This document shows positions 24,968 to 34,182 of a DNA stretch of 36,248 nt, piece by piece. Made by a program: the position numbers and the translations under genes. Position 1 is the stretch's first letter; the number at the start of each line of letters is the position of its first letter. The notes under the pieces are model-generated. The model did no database searches. It was not told the DNA's origin and worked only from the letters and a program-made list of their open reading frames with translations. Source of the DNA: JBOZRQ01 sp050789255 (GTDB lineage Bacteria > Bacillota > Sulfobacillia > Symbiobacteriales > Symbiobacteriaceae); the NCBI GenBank assembly GCA_050789255.1, contig JBOZRQ010000001.1:1-36248 (forward strand), read 5' to 3'.

Positions 24968-25849
24968 ATGAACCTGTTACAAAAATCGGCTGGTACTGCC
25001 GCTCTGCTCCTGCTGTTGAATGCCGCCCCTGTACTCGCCGACACGGCGCTCGGTGTCCCCGTGACCGCCAACCACTTCCTGCCCGTGGCCATCACCGTGT
25101 CGGGCAAGACGGTGGCGTTCGATCAGCCGGCCTTCCGGCAGGGTGAGACCCTCTATGTGCCCCTGCGCTTCATCGCCGAAGCGGCAGGCGGTGAAGTCAC
25201 GTGGGAGGCGGCCACCCAGACGGCCATCGTAGCGATGCCCGATCGGACAGCCATGTTCGTGGTTGGCCAGGCGGAGGCCGAGATGAACCAGCGCGGCGTC
25301 TTCTACATCCGGCGCAACATGATCGGGATGGCCGGCCCGGTGCAGATCATCGGCGGACGTACGATGATTACGGCCGACGCCCTCACCACGATCCTGGGCC
25401 TCTCTGAGCGCCCGGACAAGGACTTGAAGCTCGACTTGCTCACTAGCCCGGAAGCAGCCCCGGAGGCGCCCCCCACGGGCAAATTGATCCCGGGCGACGC
25501 CCAGGTGACCGCAGTCCCCGTGCCGGCCTCTGACGTTCCGTCGGACCTTCAGGACTGGGCCGCCGCCGTCGCTAATGATCGGTCCGCCTCCTATAAGGTT
25601 GCTGTCGGTGCGGATGACAACGTCATCGTGGGCCTTGCCGGCGGGCTCCAGCCTACCGGTGGCTACACCTTCGAGTTACTGGGCGGAGGAGCCCGGCTTG
25701 TCGGTGAAACTTGGTACGTGGATGCCAAGCTCGTTCCGCCGACCGACATGGCCAGCTCGGTCGTTACCAACCCCGTCGCATTCTTCAAGCTTCCCGGCGT
25801 GATTGGCAACGTGGTGGTCAACTTCTGGGCCGACGGCGCGACCCCTTAA
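24968..25849 (+). CDS. Secreted protein with copper-amine-oxidase-N-like and PrcB-like domains
   Basis: The 293-residue protein has a Sec signal peptide (KSAGTAALLLLLNAAPVLA, cleavage near residue 24). Residues 35-145 fit the Cu_amine_oxidN1 repeat found in many clostridial surface proteins (ITVSGKTVAFDQPAFRQGETLYVPLRFIAEAAGGEVTWEAATQTAIV); despite its name it is not catalytic. A Pro/Ala linker follows. The C-terminal ~100 residues (KVAVGADDNVIVGLAGGLQPTGGYTFEL) look like the PrcB domain known from a protease-complex lipoprotein. The gene has a strong AAGGAGG site. It probably acts outside the membrane as a structural or protease-associated factor. No protease gene is adjacent. Confidence 0.75.
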   Translation: MNLLQKSAGTAALLLLLNAAPVLADTALGVPVTANHFLPVAITVSGKTVAFDQPAFRQGETLYVPLRFIAEAAGGEVTWEAATQTAIVAMPDRTAMFVVGQAEAEMNQRGVFYIRRNMIGMAGPVQIIGGRTMITADALTTILGLSERPDKDLKLDLLTSPEAAPEAPPTGKLIPGDAQVTAVPVPASDVPSDLQDWAAAVANDRSASYKVAVGADDNVIVGLAGGLQPTGGYTFELLGGGARLVGETWYVDAKLVPPTDMASSVVTNPVAFFKLPGVIGNVVVNFWADGATP

Positions 25850-25875
25850 GGCGTCGAAACACGGGCAACTAATCG

Positions 25876-25911
25876 CGGAGAGCCTCCACCGGCAACGGTG
25901 GAGGCTCTCCG
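25876..25911. terminator. Perfect 15-bp hairpin after the PrcB-like gene
   Basis: CGGAGAGCCTCCACC (25876-25890) and GGTGGAGGCTCTCCG (25897-25911) pair across GGCAAC. It stands 27 bp after the stop codon. No T-run follows, so termination is likely but not certain. Confidence 0.6.
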
Positions 25912-26036
25912 TATGCTGACACGACTTGTGCGGGACAAACCAGACCTTCCTTCCAATTTTTCCTGGAGCCAAGGACCGCACTCTCCAGGTGTGAATCATA
26001 CCCTAAATCAGGTGAGCAAGGAGGTGACGGTCGCTC

Positions 26037-26561
26037 ATGACGTGGCTTGTTGCCCTAGGGAAGTGGTTGGCCTGGGCTGTCTTTCCATGTGGATTCGTCA
26101 TCCTTGCCATCTACTCAAGTCGCGCCAGGTTTCGAGCGATCGAGGCTGGAACATTTCTGTCAATGTACACGCCCAAGCGTCGCGCCTGGCCTCCCAAGGA
26201 AGTAAGAGCCTACTTGTTAGACTGCCTCGGCGAGGCGCCATTTCGGTCCTACCCGCTGGCCGGGCACTGCTATGTGGTTTCAGATGGCATGTACAAGATT
26301 CACGCTCAGTTCATTCATGAGCCCAGTTATCAGTGGAAGCAACGGATTCATGCCTCCCTCTTGCAGCACCACTGGGTTCCTTCCGAAGGCAAGGGCACCA
26401 TCGTCCCCATGTCCGGCCGCGTTAGCCCTACAAGCGTTCGACGCTACAAAAAGGGTCACTTGCACCTGACGATCATACCAGGGGGAATGGGAGGGTTCGT
26501 CGCCCAAATGGGTGACGATCGGTACACGGCTGCGTCGAGTGACTTGGCGAGCCAACCGTAA
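26037..26561 (+). CDS. Unknown protein with one N-terminal membrane segment
   Basis: The 174-residue product starts with a hydrophobic segment at about residues 4-26 (LVALGKWLAWAVFPCGFVILAIY). A polar, basic domain rich in His, Tyr and Trp follows (for example GHCYVVSDGMYKIHAQFIHEPSYQWKQRIHASLLQHHW). I recognise no family. The ATG at 26037 follows GGAGGTGA at ten bases. The region is less GC-rich than its surroundings, which may indicate a separate origin. It is likely a membrane-tethered cytoplasmic or surface domain; the topology is not resolved. Confidence 0.65.
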   Translation: MTWLVALGKWLAWAVFPCGFVILAIYSSRARFRAIEAGTFLSMYTPKRRAWPPKEVRAYLLDCLGEAPFRSYPLAGHCYVVSDGMYKIHAQFIHEPSYQWKQRIHASLLQHHWVPSEGKGTIVPMSGRVSPTSVRRYKKGHLHLTIIPGGMGGFVAQMGDDRYTAASSDLASQP

Positions 26562-26644
26562 GGCAGGAGTTGGGTGCTCAACTAGAGAAGCGGTTCCGGA
26601 GCCGCGTGACTAGTTTCACAAACGTCGCAGGAGGTCACCCGACA

Positions 26645-27115
26645 ATGGAGCACCACATTCGCAAAGCTCTGCCCGCAGACGTCGCAGCGATGGTCAACCT
26701 GTCGGAACAGAAGCGAATCCAGTACTCGGCATACCAGCCTCATTTCTGGAGCAAGGCGCCGGACTCATGGGAACGGCAGGCTGCCTTTCTCCCGCATCTG
26801 CTCAGCCGGGAGAATGTCATTGCGTTCGTACATGAGACAGACTCGGCCGTCGATGGGTTTGTGATTGCATCGCTGGTCCCGTCCCCGCCGGTGTATGCGG
26901 GCGGCCTCACCTGTTCCATCGATGATTTTTGCGTCACCGGCGCTGACTGGGCCGGCACCGGCAAGGCGCTGCTCGACGCAGCAGTTCAGGCGGCGAAAGA
27001 ACGGGGAGCAGCGCAGTGCGTGGTCGTTTGCGGGCATCTGGATCAGCCAAAGCGGGAGATGTTGTCCTCACTCGGATATTCAATCGCGTCGGAGTGGTGG
27101 ACACGACCGATCTGA
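26645..27115 (+). CDS. GNAT-family N-acetyltransferase
   Basis: The 156-residue protein has the GNAT pattern: IRKALPADVAAMVNLSEQKR at the start, a central strand with FVIASLV, and CVTGADWAGTGKALLDAAVQAAKERGAAQCVVVCG in place of the acetyl-CoA loop. The usual Q/RxxGxG/A loop appears as DWAGTGKAL, a weaker form. The acceptor substrate is unknown. The ATG at 26645 has GGAGG about 11 bases upstream; an earlier in-frame ATG at 26570 lacks a site. It stands 83 bp after the previous gene and ends before a long hairpin. Confidence 0.8.
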   Translation: MEHHIRKALPADVAAMVNLSEQKRIQYSAYQPHFWSKAPDSWERQAAFLPHLLSRENVIAFVHETDSAVDGFVIASLVPSPPVYAGGLTCSIDDFCVTGADWAGTGKALLDAAVQAAKERGAAQCVVVCGHLDQPKREMLSSLGYSIASEWWTRPI

Positions 27116-27154
27116 GCGGTCGCACCAGAAGATAACGTAGGGACCATGCTACAC

Positions 27155-27198
27155 ATGTAGGGAAACCCCGACACAGAAGTGTTGGGGTTTCCCTACAT
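27155..27198. terminator. Twenty-pair hairpin before the hydroxybutyrate dehydrogenase operon
   Basis: Bases 27155-27174 and 27179-27198 pair over 20 positions with one G-U, around an AGAA loop. The arms begin ATGTAGGGAAACCCC and end GGGGTTTCCCTACAT. There is no clear T-run. It stands 40 bp after the GNAT gene and 28 bp before the sigma-54 promoter, so it could insulate that promoter. CTACACATGTAG at 27149-27160 overlaps its left arm. Confidence 0.65.
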
Positions 27199-27226
27199 TC
27201 ATGTTCGGAATGGGTACATTTCTGAT

Positions 27227-27243
27227 TTGGCATAGTTCTTGCT
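27227..27243 (+). promoter_or_regulatory. Sigma-54 (-24/-12) promoter of the hydroxybutyrate dehydrogenase/Liv operon
   Basis: TTGGCATAGTTCTTGCT matches the sigma-54 consensus YTGGCACG-N4-TTGCW at nearly all positions. The invariant GG (27229-27230) and GC (27241-27242) are exactly 10 bases apart. Transcription would start near 27254, leaving a leader of about 34 bases to the ATG at 27288. Promoters of this class need an ATP-driven activator such as the one at 4686-6110. No defined enhancer site could be read; the CTACA-CA-TGTAG palindrome at 27149-27160 is at a suitable distance (about -95 to -105). Confidence 0.7.
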
Positions 27244-27287
27244 CTTTATCTGCAATAGCGTCAAATCGCTATACGCGGAGGTGGGAG

Positions 27288-28091
27288 ATGGTGACTACCA
27301 GTCCGACGGAGCCGTTGGGTGGAAAGGTGGCTGTAGTCACGGGCGCCGGGAGCGGCATTGGGAGAGCGGTGGCCGAGGCCCTGGCAGGCGGCGGGGCTCA
27401 CGTGATCGCAGCGGATCTCATCCAGGCTCGGGCGGAGGAGACGGCCTACGCCATCCGGCAGACCGGGGGCAGCGCTGCCGCCGCGGCTGCAGATGTGTCA
27501 GACCCGGATCAGGTGGCAGCCCTGGTGGCGGAGACGGTGCGGAGCCACGGGACCGTCGGGGTGCTGGTCAATAACGCCGGGCTTCAGCACGTGGCGCCGA
27601 TTGAGGAGTTCCCCATCGAGCAGTGGAACCGGCTGATCTCGGTGATGCTGACCGGTCCGTTCCTCCTGACCCGGGCGGTGCTGCCGCACATGCGGCACGC
27701 GGGGTGGGGGCGGATCATCAACATCGCCTCGATCCACGGCAAGTATGCCTCGCCCTACAAGGCGGCCTACGTCTCGGCGAAGCACGGGGTGCTGGGACTG
27801 ACCCGCTCCACGGCCGTGGAGACGGCTCAGGACGGCATCACCTGCAACGCCATCTGTCCCGGCTTTGTGGACACCCCGCTGGTGAGGGGCCAGATCCCCG
27901 ACCTGATGCGCAACTTCGGGGTGGCGACCCAGGAGCAGGCCCTTGAGATCGCGGTGTACAGCAAGACCCCGCAGCGCCGGCTGCTCGATCCCGCCGAGAT
28001 CGGCGCACTGGCGGTCTACCTGGCCAGCGACGCAGCCAGGGGAATCACCGGCCAGGCGATCAACCTGGACGGCGGCATGGTGATGTACTAG
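27288..28091 (+). CDS. bdhA: 3-hydroxybutyrate dehydrogenase, short-chain dehydrogenase family
   Basis: The 267-residue SDR enzyme has cofactor motif TGAGSGIG at 18-25, NNAG, catalytic Ser in INIASIHG and the YVSAK Tyr-Lys pair. The stretch HGKYASPYKAAYVSAKHGVLGLTR and the ending CPGFVDTPLVRGQIPDL ... GITGQAINLDGG are specific to D-beta-hydroxybutyrate dehydrogenases, which interconvert 3-hydroxybutyrate and acetoacetate with NAD. The ATG at 27288 follows GGAGGTGGGAG; the open frame runs 29 codons further up but crosses the sigma-54 promoter. It is the first gene of an operon with a complete Liv-type importer (32 bp to the next gene), which suggests that the importer feeds a short-chain acid pathway rather than, or as well as, amino acid uptake. 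Confidence 0.85.
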   Translation: MVTTSPTEPLGGKVAVVTGAGSGIGRAVAEALAGGGAHVIAADLIQARAEETAYAIRQTGGSAAAAAADVSDPDQVAALVAETVRSHGTVGVLVNNAGLQHVAPIEEFPIEQWNRLISVMLTGPFLLTRAVLPHMRHAGWGRIINIASIHGKYASPYKAAYVSAKHGVLGLTRSTAVETAQDGITCNAICPGFVDTPLVRGQIPDLMRNFGVATQEQALEIAVYSKTPQRRLLDPAEIGALAVYLASDAARGITGQAINLDGGMVMY

Positions 28092-28123
28092 CACACGCAC
28101 ATGGGGAAGGGGAGCACGAGAAG

Positions 28124-29341
28124 ATGAGGAAGCGGATCTTTGCCTGGACGATGACGATCGCAATGGCGGCCCTGGTGGCGGCCGGCTGCGGGCCGAACGT
28201 GAAGGACTCCAAGCAGACGACGACCCCCGCAGCGAGCAATCAGGGGAACACCACGACCGCCCCGAAGGAAGATATCGTCATCGGCATGGCGATCGACATG
28301 AGCGCCGGCACGGCCTCGTACGGCCAGGCCGCCGAGCAGGCCGTCAAGATCGCCGTCGACGAGTTCAACGCCGCCGGCGGCTACAACGGCCAGAAGGTCA
28401 AGGTCATCATCTACGACGACGCCGCGAACCCGCAGAAGTCCGTCGAGCTGGTCACCCGCCTGATCTCCCAGGACAAGGCGGTCGCCCTGCTGGGCCCGGC
28501 CAACTCCGGCAACGCCAACCAGCACATCGACTTCGTGCAGAAGAGCGAGATCCCCGAAGTGATTCCGGTCGCCACGGCGGCGCCGATTACCCTGAAGTTC
28601 GCCAACGAGCCGAAGAACTACATCTTCCGGGTCTCCATGGTCGACTCCGCCCAGGTGCAGGTGATGCTGCGCTGGGCCAAGGAGAAGGGCTACAAGAAGA
28701 TTGGCGTCATCCATGACACCACCGGCTACGGCACCTTCGGCGTCGACGAAGTGAAGAAGCACGCTGCCAGCTACGGCGTTGAGGTCCCCGCCACCGCTTC
28801 GTTCCAGGTGGGCGACACCGACATGGCCCCGCAGCTCAACAAGATGCGGGACGCCAAGGTCGACATGGTGATCATTTACGCCCTGGCGCCCGAGGTGGCC
28901 CAGGTGCTGAAGAGCGCGGACAAGATCAACTACAAGCCGGTCTTCATGGGCTCCTGGGCCAGCGGCGATCCGCTGGTCAAGAAGCTGGCGGGCGACCTGG
29001 TCAACACCTCGAACCTGTTTATGATCCAGTCCTTCACCGTCGACCAGAGCCCCGAGGCGATCGCCTTCGACAAGAAGATGACGCAGCTCTATGGCGACAA
29101 GTACATCTTCCCGATCGCCGCCGCCCAGACCTACGACAGCCTCCAGCTGATCCTCCAGGCCATCAAGAAGGTCGGCCCGGATCCCAAGAAGTTGCGGGAT
29201 GCCATCGAGTCGATGTCGGACTTCAAGGGCGTCACCGCCACCCCGGCGAAGCCCTTCAGCTCCTCGAACCACGAGTCGCTGGGCGCTGACCACATGTTCG
29301 TGGGCACCTGGAAGGACGGGCGCGTGGTGAAGGCCAAGTAG
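28124..29341 (+). CDS. livJ: Branched-chain-type ABC importer, substrate-binding lipoprotein
   Basis: The 405-residue protein is a type I periplasmic-binding-fold receptor of the LivJ/LivK (HAAT) family. A lipobox VAAGC puts the modified cysteine at residue 22, so the mature protein is tethered to the outer face of the membrane. A Thr/Asn-rich linker follows. The family opening IVIGMAIDMSAGTASYGQAAEQAVKIAVDEFNAAGG is clear, as is LLGPANSGNANQH. The HAAT family transports Leu/Ile/Val but also short-chain acids, aromatic acids and urea. With a hydroxybutyrate dehydrogenase upstream, the ligand may not be an amino acid. Confidence 0.92.
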   Translation: MRKRIFAWTMTIAMAALVAAGCGPNVKDSKQTTTPAASNQGNTTTAPKEDIVIGMAIDMSAGTASYGQAAEQAVKIAVDEFNAAGGYNGQKVKVIIYDDAANPQKSVELVTRLISQDKAVALLGPANSGNANQHIDFVQKSEIPEVIPVATAAPITLKFANEPKNYIFRVSMVDSAQVQVMLRWAKEKGYKKIGVIHDTTGYGTFGVDEVKKHAASYGVEVPATASFQVGDTDMAPQLNKMRDAKVDMVIIYALAPEVAQVLKSADKINYKPVFMGSWASGDPLVKKLAGDLVNTSNLFMIQSFTVDQSPEAIAFDKKMTQLYGDKYIFPIAAAQTYDSLQLILQAIKKVGPDPKKLRDAIESMSDFKGVTATPAKPFSSSNHESLGADHMFVGTWKDGRVVKAK

Positions 29342-29363
29342 CCAAACGAGCGGGGGGCTGAGC

Positions 29364-30236
29364 ATGGAACAGCTTCTGCAGGCGGTCATCGCAGGCTTGG
29401 TCCTGGGCAGCATCTACGCCCTGGTGGCCCAGGGCTACTACGTGACCTACATCACCACCAACACGATGAACTTCGGCCAGGGCGACTTCCTGATGCTAGG
29501 GGCCATGGTCGGCCTGATGATGGTCACTGCGGGCCTGCCCTGGTGGCTGGGGCTGCTGGCAGCGGTCCTGATCGTTGCGGCGGCAGGGGTGGCCCTGGAG
29601 TACGTGGCGATCCGGCCCCTGCGCCACTTTCTCTCCATCGGCTGGATCCTCTCGACGGTGGCGGTCTCCATGATCGTGCGCAACCTGGCGCTTCTGAAGT
29701 GGGGGCGCAACCCGATGAACTTCCCCTCCCCGTTCGGCAGCACGGTGATCCGGCTGACCGAGCGGGTGGGGGTCCTCCCGCATGAGCTCTTCGTGGCGGC
29801 CGCCTCGCTGGTCACCATGGCGCTGCTCTTCATCTTCCTGCGGCGCACCATCCTGGGCAAGGCGCTGGCGGCGGTCGCCTGGAATCGGGACGCCGCCAGC
29901 CTGATGGGGATCAACCCCCGCCTGATGGCGGTCTTCGCCTTCCTGCTCGCCTCCGCCCTGGCCGGCCTCGGCGGGGTGATGGTGGGCCCGATCACCCAGA
30001 CCTCCTTTACCATGGGGCTGGGGCTGGGGCTGCGGGCCTTCGCTGCGGCGATCGTGGGCGGCCTGGAGAACCCGGCGGGGATCCTGGTCGGCGGGCTGTT
30101 GATCGGCGTGGTGGAGCAGGTGACCGCCGGGGTCGCGGCCGACTGGAAAGATATTACCCCCTTCCTGCTGATCCTGCTGGTGCTGGCGGTCTCCCCCAGC
30201 GGGATCTTCGGGCGGCGGCTCAGGGAGAAGTTCTGA
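29364..30236 (+). CDS. livH: Branched-chain-type ABC importer permease LivH
   Basis: The 290-residue integral membrane protein begins LLQAVIAGLVLGSIYALVAQGYYVTYITTNTMNFGQGDFLMLGA, the typical LivH start, and has about eight membrane segments. The EAA-like cytoplasmic loop reads AVAWNRDAASLMGINPRL. It pairs with the LivM half of the next protein. It starts 22 bp after the receptor gene, and its stop codon shares one base with the next start (TGATG). Confidence 0.92.
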   Translation: MEQLLQAVIAGLVLGSIYALVAQGYYVTYITTNTMNFGQGDFLMLGAMVGLMMVTAGLPWWLGLLAAVLIVAAAGVALEYVAIRPLRHFLSIGWILSTVAVSMIVRNLALLKWGRNPMNFPSPFGSTVIRLTERVGVLPHELFVAAASLVTMALLFIFLRRTILGKALAAVAWNRDAASLMGINPRLMAVFAFLLASALAGLGGVMVGPITQTSFTMGLGLGLRAFAAAIVGGLENPAGILVGGLLIGVVEQVTAGVAADWKDITPFLLILLVLAVSPSGIFGRRLREKF

Positions 30237-32012
30237 TGAAGCTGCTAAAGCACAAGTGGTTCCTGGCCGCGGTGGCGGCAGGGGTGATCTACCTGCTCCC
30301 CTGGCTCTACCCGACCGTATTCTTCATCCACCTGCTTGAGCGGTTCGCCTTCCTCTACACCATCATCGCCGGGCTGAACCTGCTGGTGGGCTATTCCGGC
30401 CAGCTCTCGCTGGGCCATGCGGGGTTTTATGCCATCGGTGCCTACGGGGCGGCGCTGTCGGCCTCACGGCTGGGGGCGCCCTTCCCGGTGGCGCTGGTGG
30501 CGGGCGCCCTCGCAGCGGCTGCAGCGGGTGCGGTGGTCGCTCTGCTCTCCCTGCGGGCGAAGGGGCCCTACCTGGCCATGGTCACCATCGCCTTCGGCGC
30601 GGTGGTTGAGATCGCCGCGAACCGGTGGGTCTCGGTGACCGGCGGGCCGGCGGGCCTGCAAATCCACCGCCCGGCCTGGGCTGAGATCGGCGCCAGCTAC
30701 TACTACGCCGTGGGCTTCACCGCCCTGGTCGCAACGCTGGTGCTCGCCAACCTGGTCTCGACCCGGTTCGGCCGGACGCTGCGGGCGCTGGGGCAGAGCG
30801 AGGCGGCCGCCGGGGTGCTCGCGATCGACGTGCGCGCCTGGAAGATGCTCGTCTTCGGCATCTCGGCCTTCTACGCCGGGCTGGGCGGCGCCCTGCTCGC
30901 CTTCCAGAATACCTTCCTGAACTCCGACGGCTTTCAGTTCTCGGTCTCGATCACCTTCCTGATCGGGGTGATCGTCGGCGGGGCGGGCACCCTGGCCGGC
31001 CCGCTGGTGGGTACCGTGGTGGTCGCCCTGCTCCCGCAGCTCTTCGAGCGGCTCTATGACTATCACCTGATGATCTTCGGGACGATCCTGCTGGTGGCGC
31101 TGCTGGCGATGCCGGAGGGCATCGTAGGCGGGCTGTCCTCTCTGTGGAAGCGCCGCTCGGTTCGGCGAGCTGCTCAGGCGACGGCTTCTGCCCCGGTCGC
31201 CGCGACCGTGCCGCCCTGGCTGGTTCCCGCCAGCAAGGCGGGCGAGATCCTGATCAAGACCGAGGGTCTCAGGATGCAGTTCGCCGGGCTGGTGGCGGTG
31301 GGCGGGGTGGACCTGGAGGTCCGGGCCCGCTCGGTTCACGGCCTGATCGGCCCCAACGGCTCGGGGAAGTCGACGATGGTCAACCTGCTGTCGGGCATCT
31401 ACCGGCCCTCCGGCGGGCGGATAACCTGGCAGGGGAAGGCTGTGACCGGGGCGCCGCCCCACGCCATGGCCGGCCTGGGCGTCACCCGCACCTTCCAGAA
31501 CCTGCAGATCTTCCCCGGCCTTACTGTGCGGGAGAACGTGCTGGTGGGGTTCCATCGCCACTTCCGGTCCGGGTTTCTGCACTGGCTGAGCGCCAGTCCG
31601 GTCCAGGCCCGGGAGGAGGCCGCCTTCACGGCGAGGGCGCTGGAACTGCTGGCGATGCTCGGCCTGACCGATCTGGCTGACACCCCGGCCGGCGACCTGC
31701 CCTACGGCAAGCAGCGCTTGGTGGAGATCGGCCGGGCGCTGGCCCTGCAGCCCGCGCTGCTGATCCTTGACGAACCGGCGGCCGGCTGCGGCCCCGGGGA
31801 GATCGAGGAGATCATGAGCGTGGTCTCCCGCCTGCGGGAGGCCGGCCTGGCGATCCTGATCGTCGAGCACCACATGGAGATGATCATGGGGCTCTGCGAC
31901 ACGGTGACCGTGCTGGACTTCGGCGAGAAGATCGCCGAGGGCACGCCGGCGGCGATTCAGCGGGATCCCCGGGTGGTGGAGGCCTATCTCGGGGGAGAGG
32001 AGGTGGCGAAGC

Positions 32013-32029
<17 letters not shown>
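30236..32029 (+). CDS. livM: LivM-LivG fusion: permease and ATPase in one chain
   Basis: The 597-residue protein joins two subunits that are usually separate. Residues 1-305 are LivM, with about eight membrane segments, the motif NLLVGYSGQLSLGHAGFYAIGAYG and the loop ALGQSEAAAGVLAIDVRAWKML. After an Ala/Pro linker (about 310-335) comes LivG. It has Walker A GPNGSGKST at about 372-380, the LivG-type signature LPYGKQR, Walker B LLILDEPAAGCGPGE and the switch His in IVEHHMEMIM. Usual LivG proteins have AAGLNP at the D-loop; here it is AAGCGP. The reading frame is continuous with no sign of a sequencing error. LivM-LivG fusions are known in some lineages. Confidence 0.92.
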
Positions 32030-32723
<694 letters not shown>

Positions 32724-32726
32724 CAA

Positions 32727-32768
32727 AAAGGCCCCGCACCGCCTCGGGTGAGGCAGTGCGGGGCCTTT
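32727..32768. terminator. Bidirectional terminator after livF
   Basis: AAAGGCCCCGCAC (32727-32739) pairs with GTGCGGGGCCTTT (32756-32768), and an inner GCCTC/GAGGC stem continues it. On the minus strand the hairpin ends in TTTTTGC, so it can also end the leftward transcript carrying the 28-residue peptide and the GYF gene. Confidence 0.85.
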
Positions 32769-32780
32769 GCGATGTTCTTC

Positions 32781-32867
32781 CTAAATTCGATACGCCGTGA
32801 CAGCGACCGCCGCGGTCAGCAGCGCCAGTATAACAATCGCGACGCCCCAGCGCTGCATGCTCTTCAT
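32781..32867 (-). CDS. Small single-pass membrane peptide (28 residues)
   Basis: The frame reads MKSMQRWGVAIVILALLTAA then VAVTAYRI. It has a basic start, one hydrophobic segment of about 18 residues and a basic end, as in small regulatory or complex-associated membrane peptides. GAGGTG stands six bases before the ATG at 32867. It lies downstream of the GYF-domain gene on the same strand and just before the terminator at 32727-32768, so it may be the last cistron of that transcript. There is no homology that I recognise. The composition and ribosome site support it; the short length limits certainty. Confidence 0.5.
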   Translation of the reverse strand: MKSMQRWGVAIVILALLTAAVAVTAYRI

Positions 32868-32989
32868 GAACGACACCTCGCCCTAGGATGCTCCTATGGC
32901 GTTCATGATACAGTTTGTACAGGCATAGTCGCCATGAGACAGATACCCGATCCTTTGCTAGGGCGACGGTGGTAGTAGTCTAGTCGTGC

Positions 32990-33832
32990 CTAGTCGCTCG
33001 AGGTGGTCCGCGAGTTGGTGCCGGCGACGATTTGGGTGGTCAGCGCCGACCAGATGTCCGGGCGGCCGGTGCGGGCGCCGTCAAGCAGCTGCCGGACCGG
33101 CTGGACCGAGTGCTGCCTGAGCAGCGCAGCGGCCCCGGGGGTGATGTGGTACTTGTTGACGGTGAAGATCAGGGCCGCCTTCACCTGCTCTCGGGTGAGC
33201 AGGCCGCGCTCGTGCAGGATCTGCTTGGCGACCTCCAGACACTGGCGATCGGCGTCGGCGGTATCCTTGAGCAGCAGGTGGTGGACGATGGCGCTGACCT
33301 GCAGCCGACCGTGGGCTGCCACCAGGGAGGCGATCACCCATTCAAAGCTGCCCTGGGGAAACGGAGCCCCGGGGGCCGGGCCGGGTTCGGCGATGAGGTC
33401 CATTTCGGTGCGCAGGCCCATCATGGCCTTGCGGGGCTGAAGCGCCAGCCGGATGGAGCCCGCCTGCTCGCAGGCCAGGAAGGCCACGGCAAGCATGGCC
33501 CGGGCCACGTCGGCGCCGTTGACCTTCTGATCGGTGTGGGGCAGCTCGACGTTGTGGACCGGTAGCATGGCCTTGGTGCCGAACTGCTCGCCGTTGAGCA
33601 GGACCAGCTCGCTGGGCGAGAACGGCGCCTGCTGAGTGGGGGCGGGGGCGGGGGCAGGGCGCTCGGCGAAGGCATCCAGGCCGGCGGCGACCGCCCACTC
33701 GGCCATGCCGGACGTCCAGACGTAACTCTGGCGGGGCAGGGCGCCGCTGCTGAACATGTGCTGAAGTTGCGATTCGGGGACTGGCCCCAGGGTTTGGCCG
33801 TTCAGGGCGTAATGCCATAGGCGCTCATTCAT
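32990..33832 (-). CDS. GYF_2 (DUF4339)-domain protein
   Basis: The 280-residue protein starts with a GYF_2-type domain at residues 1-48 (LWHYALNGQTLGPVPESQLQHMFSSGALPRQSYVWTSGMAEW), a fold used for protein-protein contacts. A Pro/Ala linker (about 58-66) leads into a mixed alpha/beta region with no family I recognise, and a helical C-terminal half. There is no signal peptide or membrane segment. The start at 33832 is preferred over an in-frame ATG eight codons upstream, because only it has a purine-rich site (AGGCAGGGA) at a useful distance. In many bacteria such domains are linked to membrane or secretion complexes, which agrees with the small membrane peptide downstream. Confidence 0.75.
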   Translation of the reverse strand: MNERLWHYALNGQTLGPVPESQLQHMFSSGALPRQSYVWTSGMAEWAVAAGLDAFAERPAPAPAPTQQAPFSPSELVLLNGEQFGTKAMLPVHNVELPHTDQKVNGADVARAMLAVAFLACEQAGSIRLALQPRKAMMGLRTEMDLIAEPGPAPGAPFPQGSFEWVIASLVAAHGRLQVSAIVHHLLLKDTADADRQCLEVAKQILHERGLLTREQVKAALIFTVNKYHITPGAAALLRQHSVQPVRQLLDGARTGRPDIWSALTTQIVAGTNSRTTSSD

Positions 33833-33966
33833 TCCGACAGTCCCTGCCTTTCGCATAGATAGGTATCTTCTATGTTTCCGATAAATAACAGTTCGCCCTT
33901 TGACAGAACTCCCCTGCCGTGCGCTGCAGTCATTTTGGGCAACATAACGCCCGGAGGGATGCAGCG

Positions 33967-34179
33967 ATGCCGAACTTCCGGGACTGGACGGCCTCCGAGA
34001 TCATCACCCAGGTACCGCAGGCCCGCAACATCATCGCCAAGCATTTTGGCCCGGACGGTGTCAAGACGGCCTCGGGCGCAAGGCTGGTAGACCTCGCCAA
34101 GCGCAAGAACGTCGACATCGGGCTCGTGGTCCGGGACCTTGACGCCGCCGCCAAGGGCAATCCGCTGTTCCAGCCATAA
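33967..34179 (+). CDS. Small DUF1858/ScdA-N-like protein
   Basis: The 70-residue product reads like a DUF1858-type helical domain: WTASEIITQVPQARNIIAKHF, then GARLVDLAKRKNVDIGLVVRDLDAA. These domains often carry a CxxC for iron-sulfur or redox work; here the cysteines are missing (HFGPDGVKTASGARL). GGAGG stands nine bases before the ATG at 33967. It is a single-gene unit with its own terminator. The function is unknown, and the family match is only moderate. Confidence 0.6.
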   Translation: MPNFRDWTASEIITQVPQARNIIAKHFGPDGVKTASGARLVDLAKRKNVDIGLVVRDLDAAAKGNPLFQP

Positions 34180-34182
34180 GAT

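Noticed and set aside
33900..33928. Perfect TTGACA at 33900 as promoter of the DUF1858-like gene
   Set aside because: No acceptable -10 box occurs 16-18 bp downstream.
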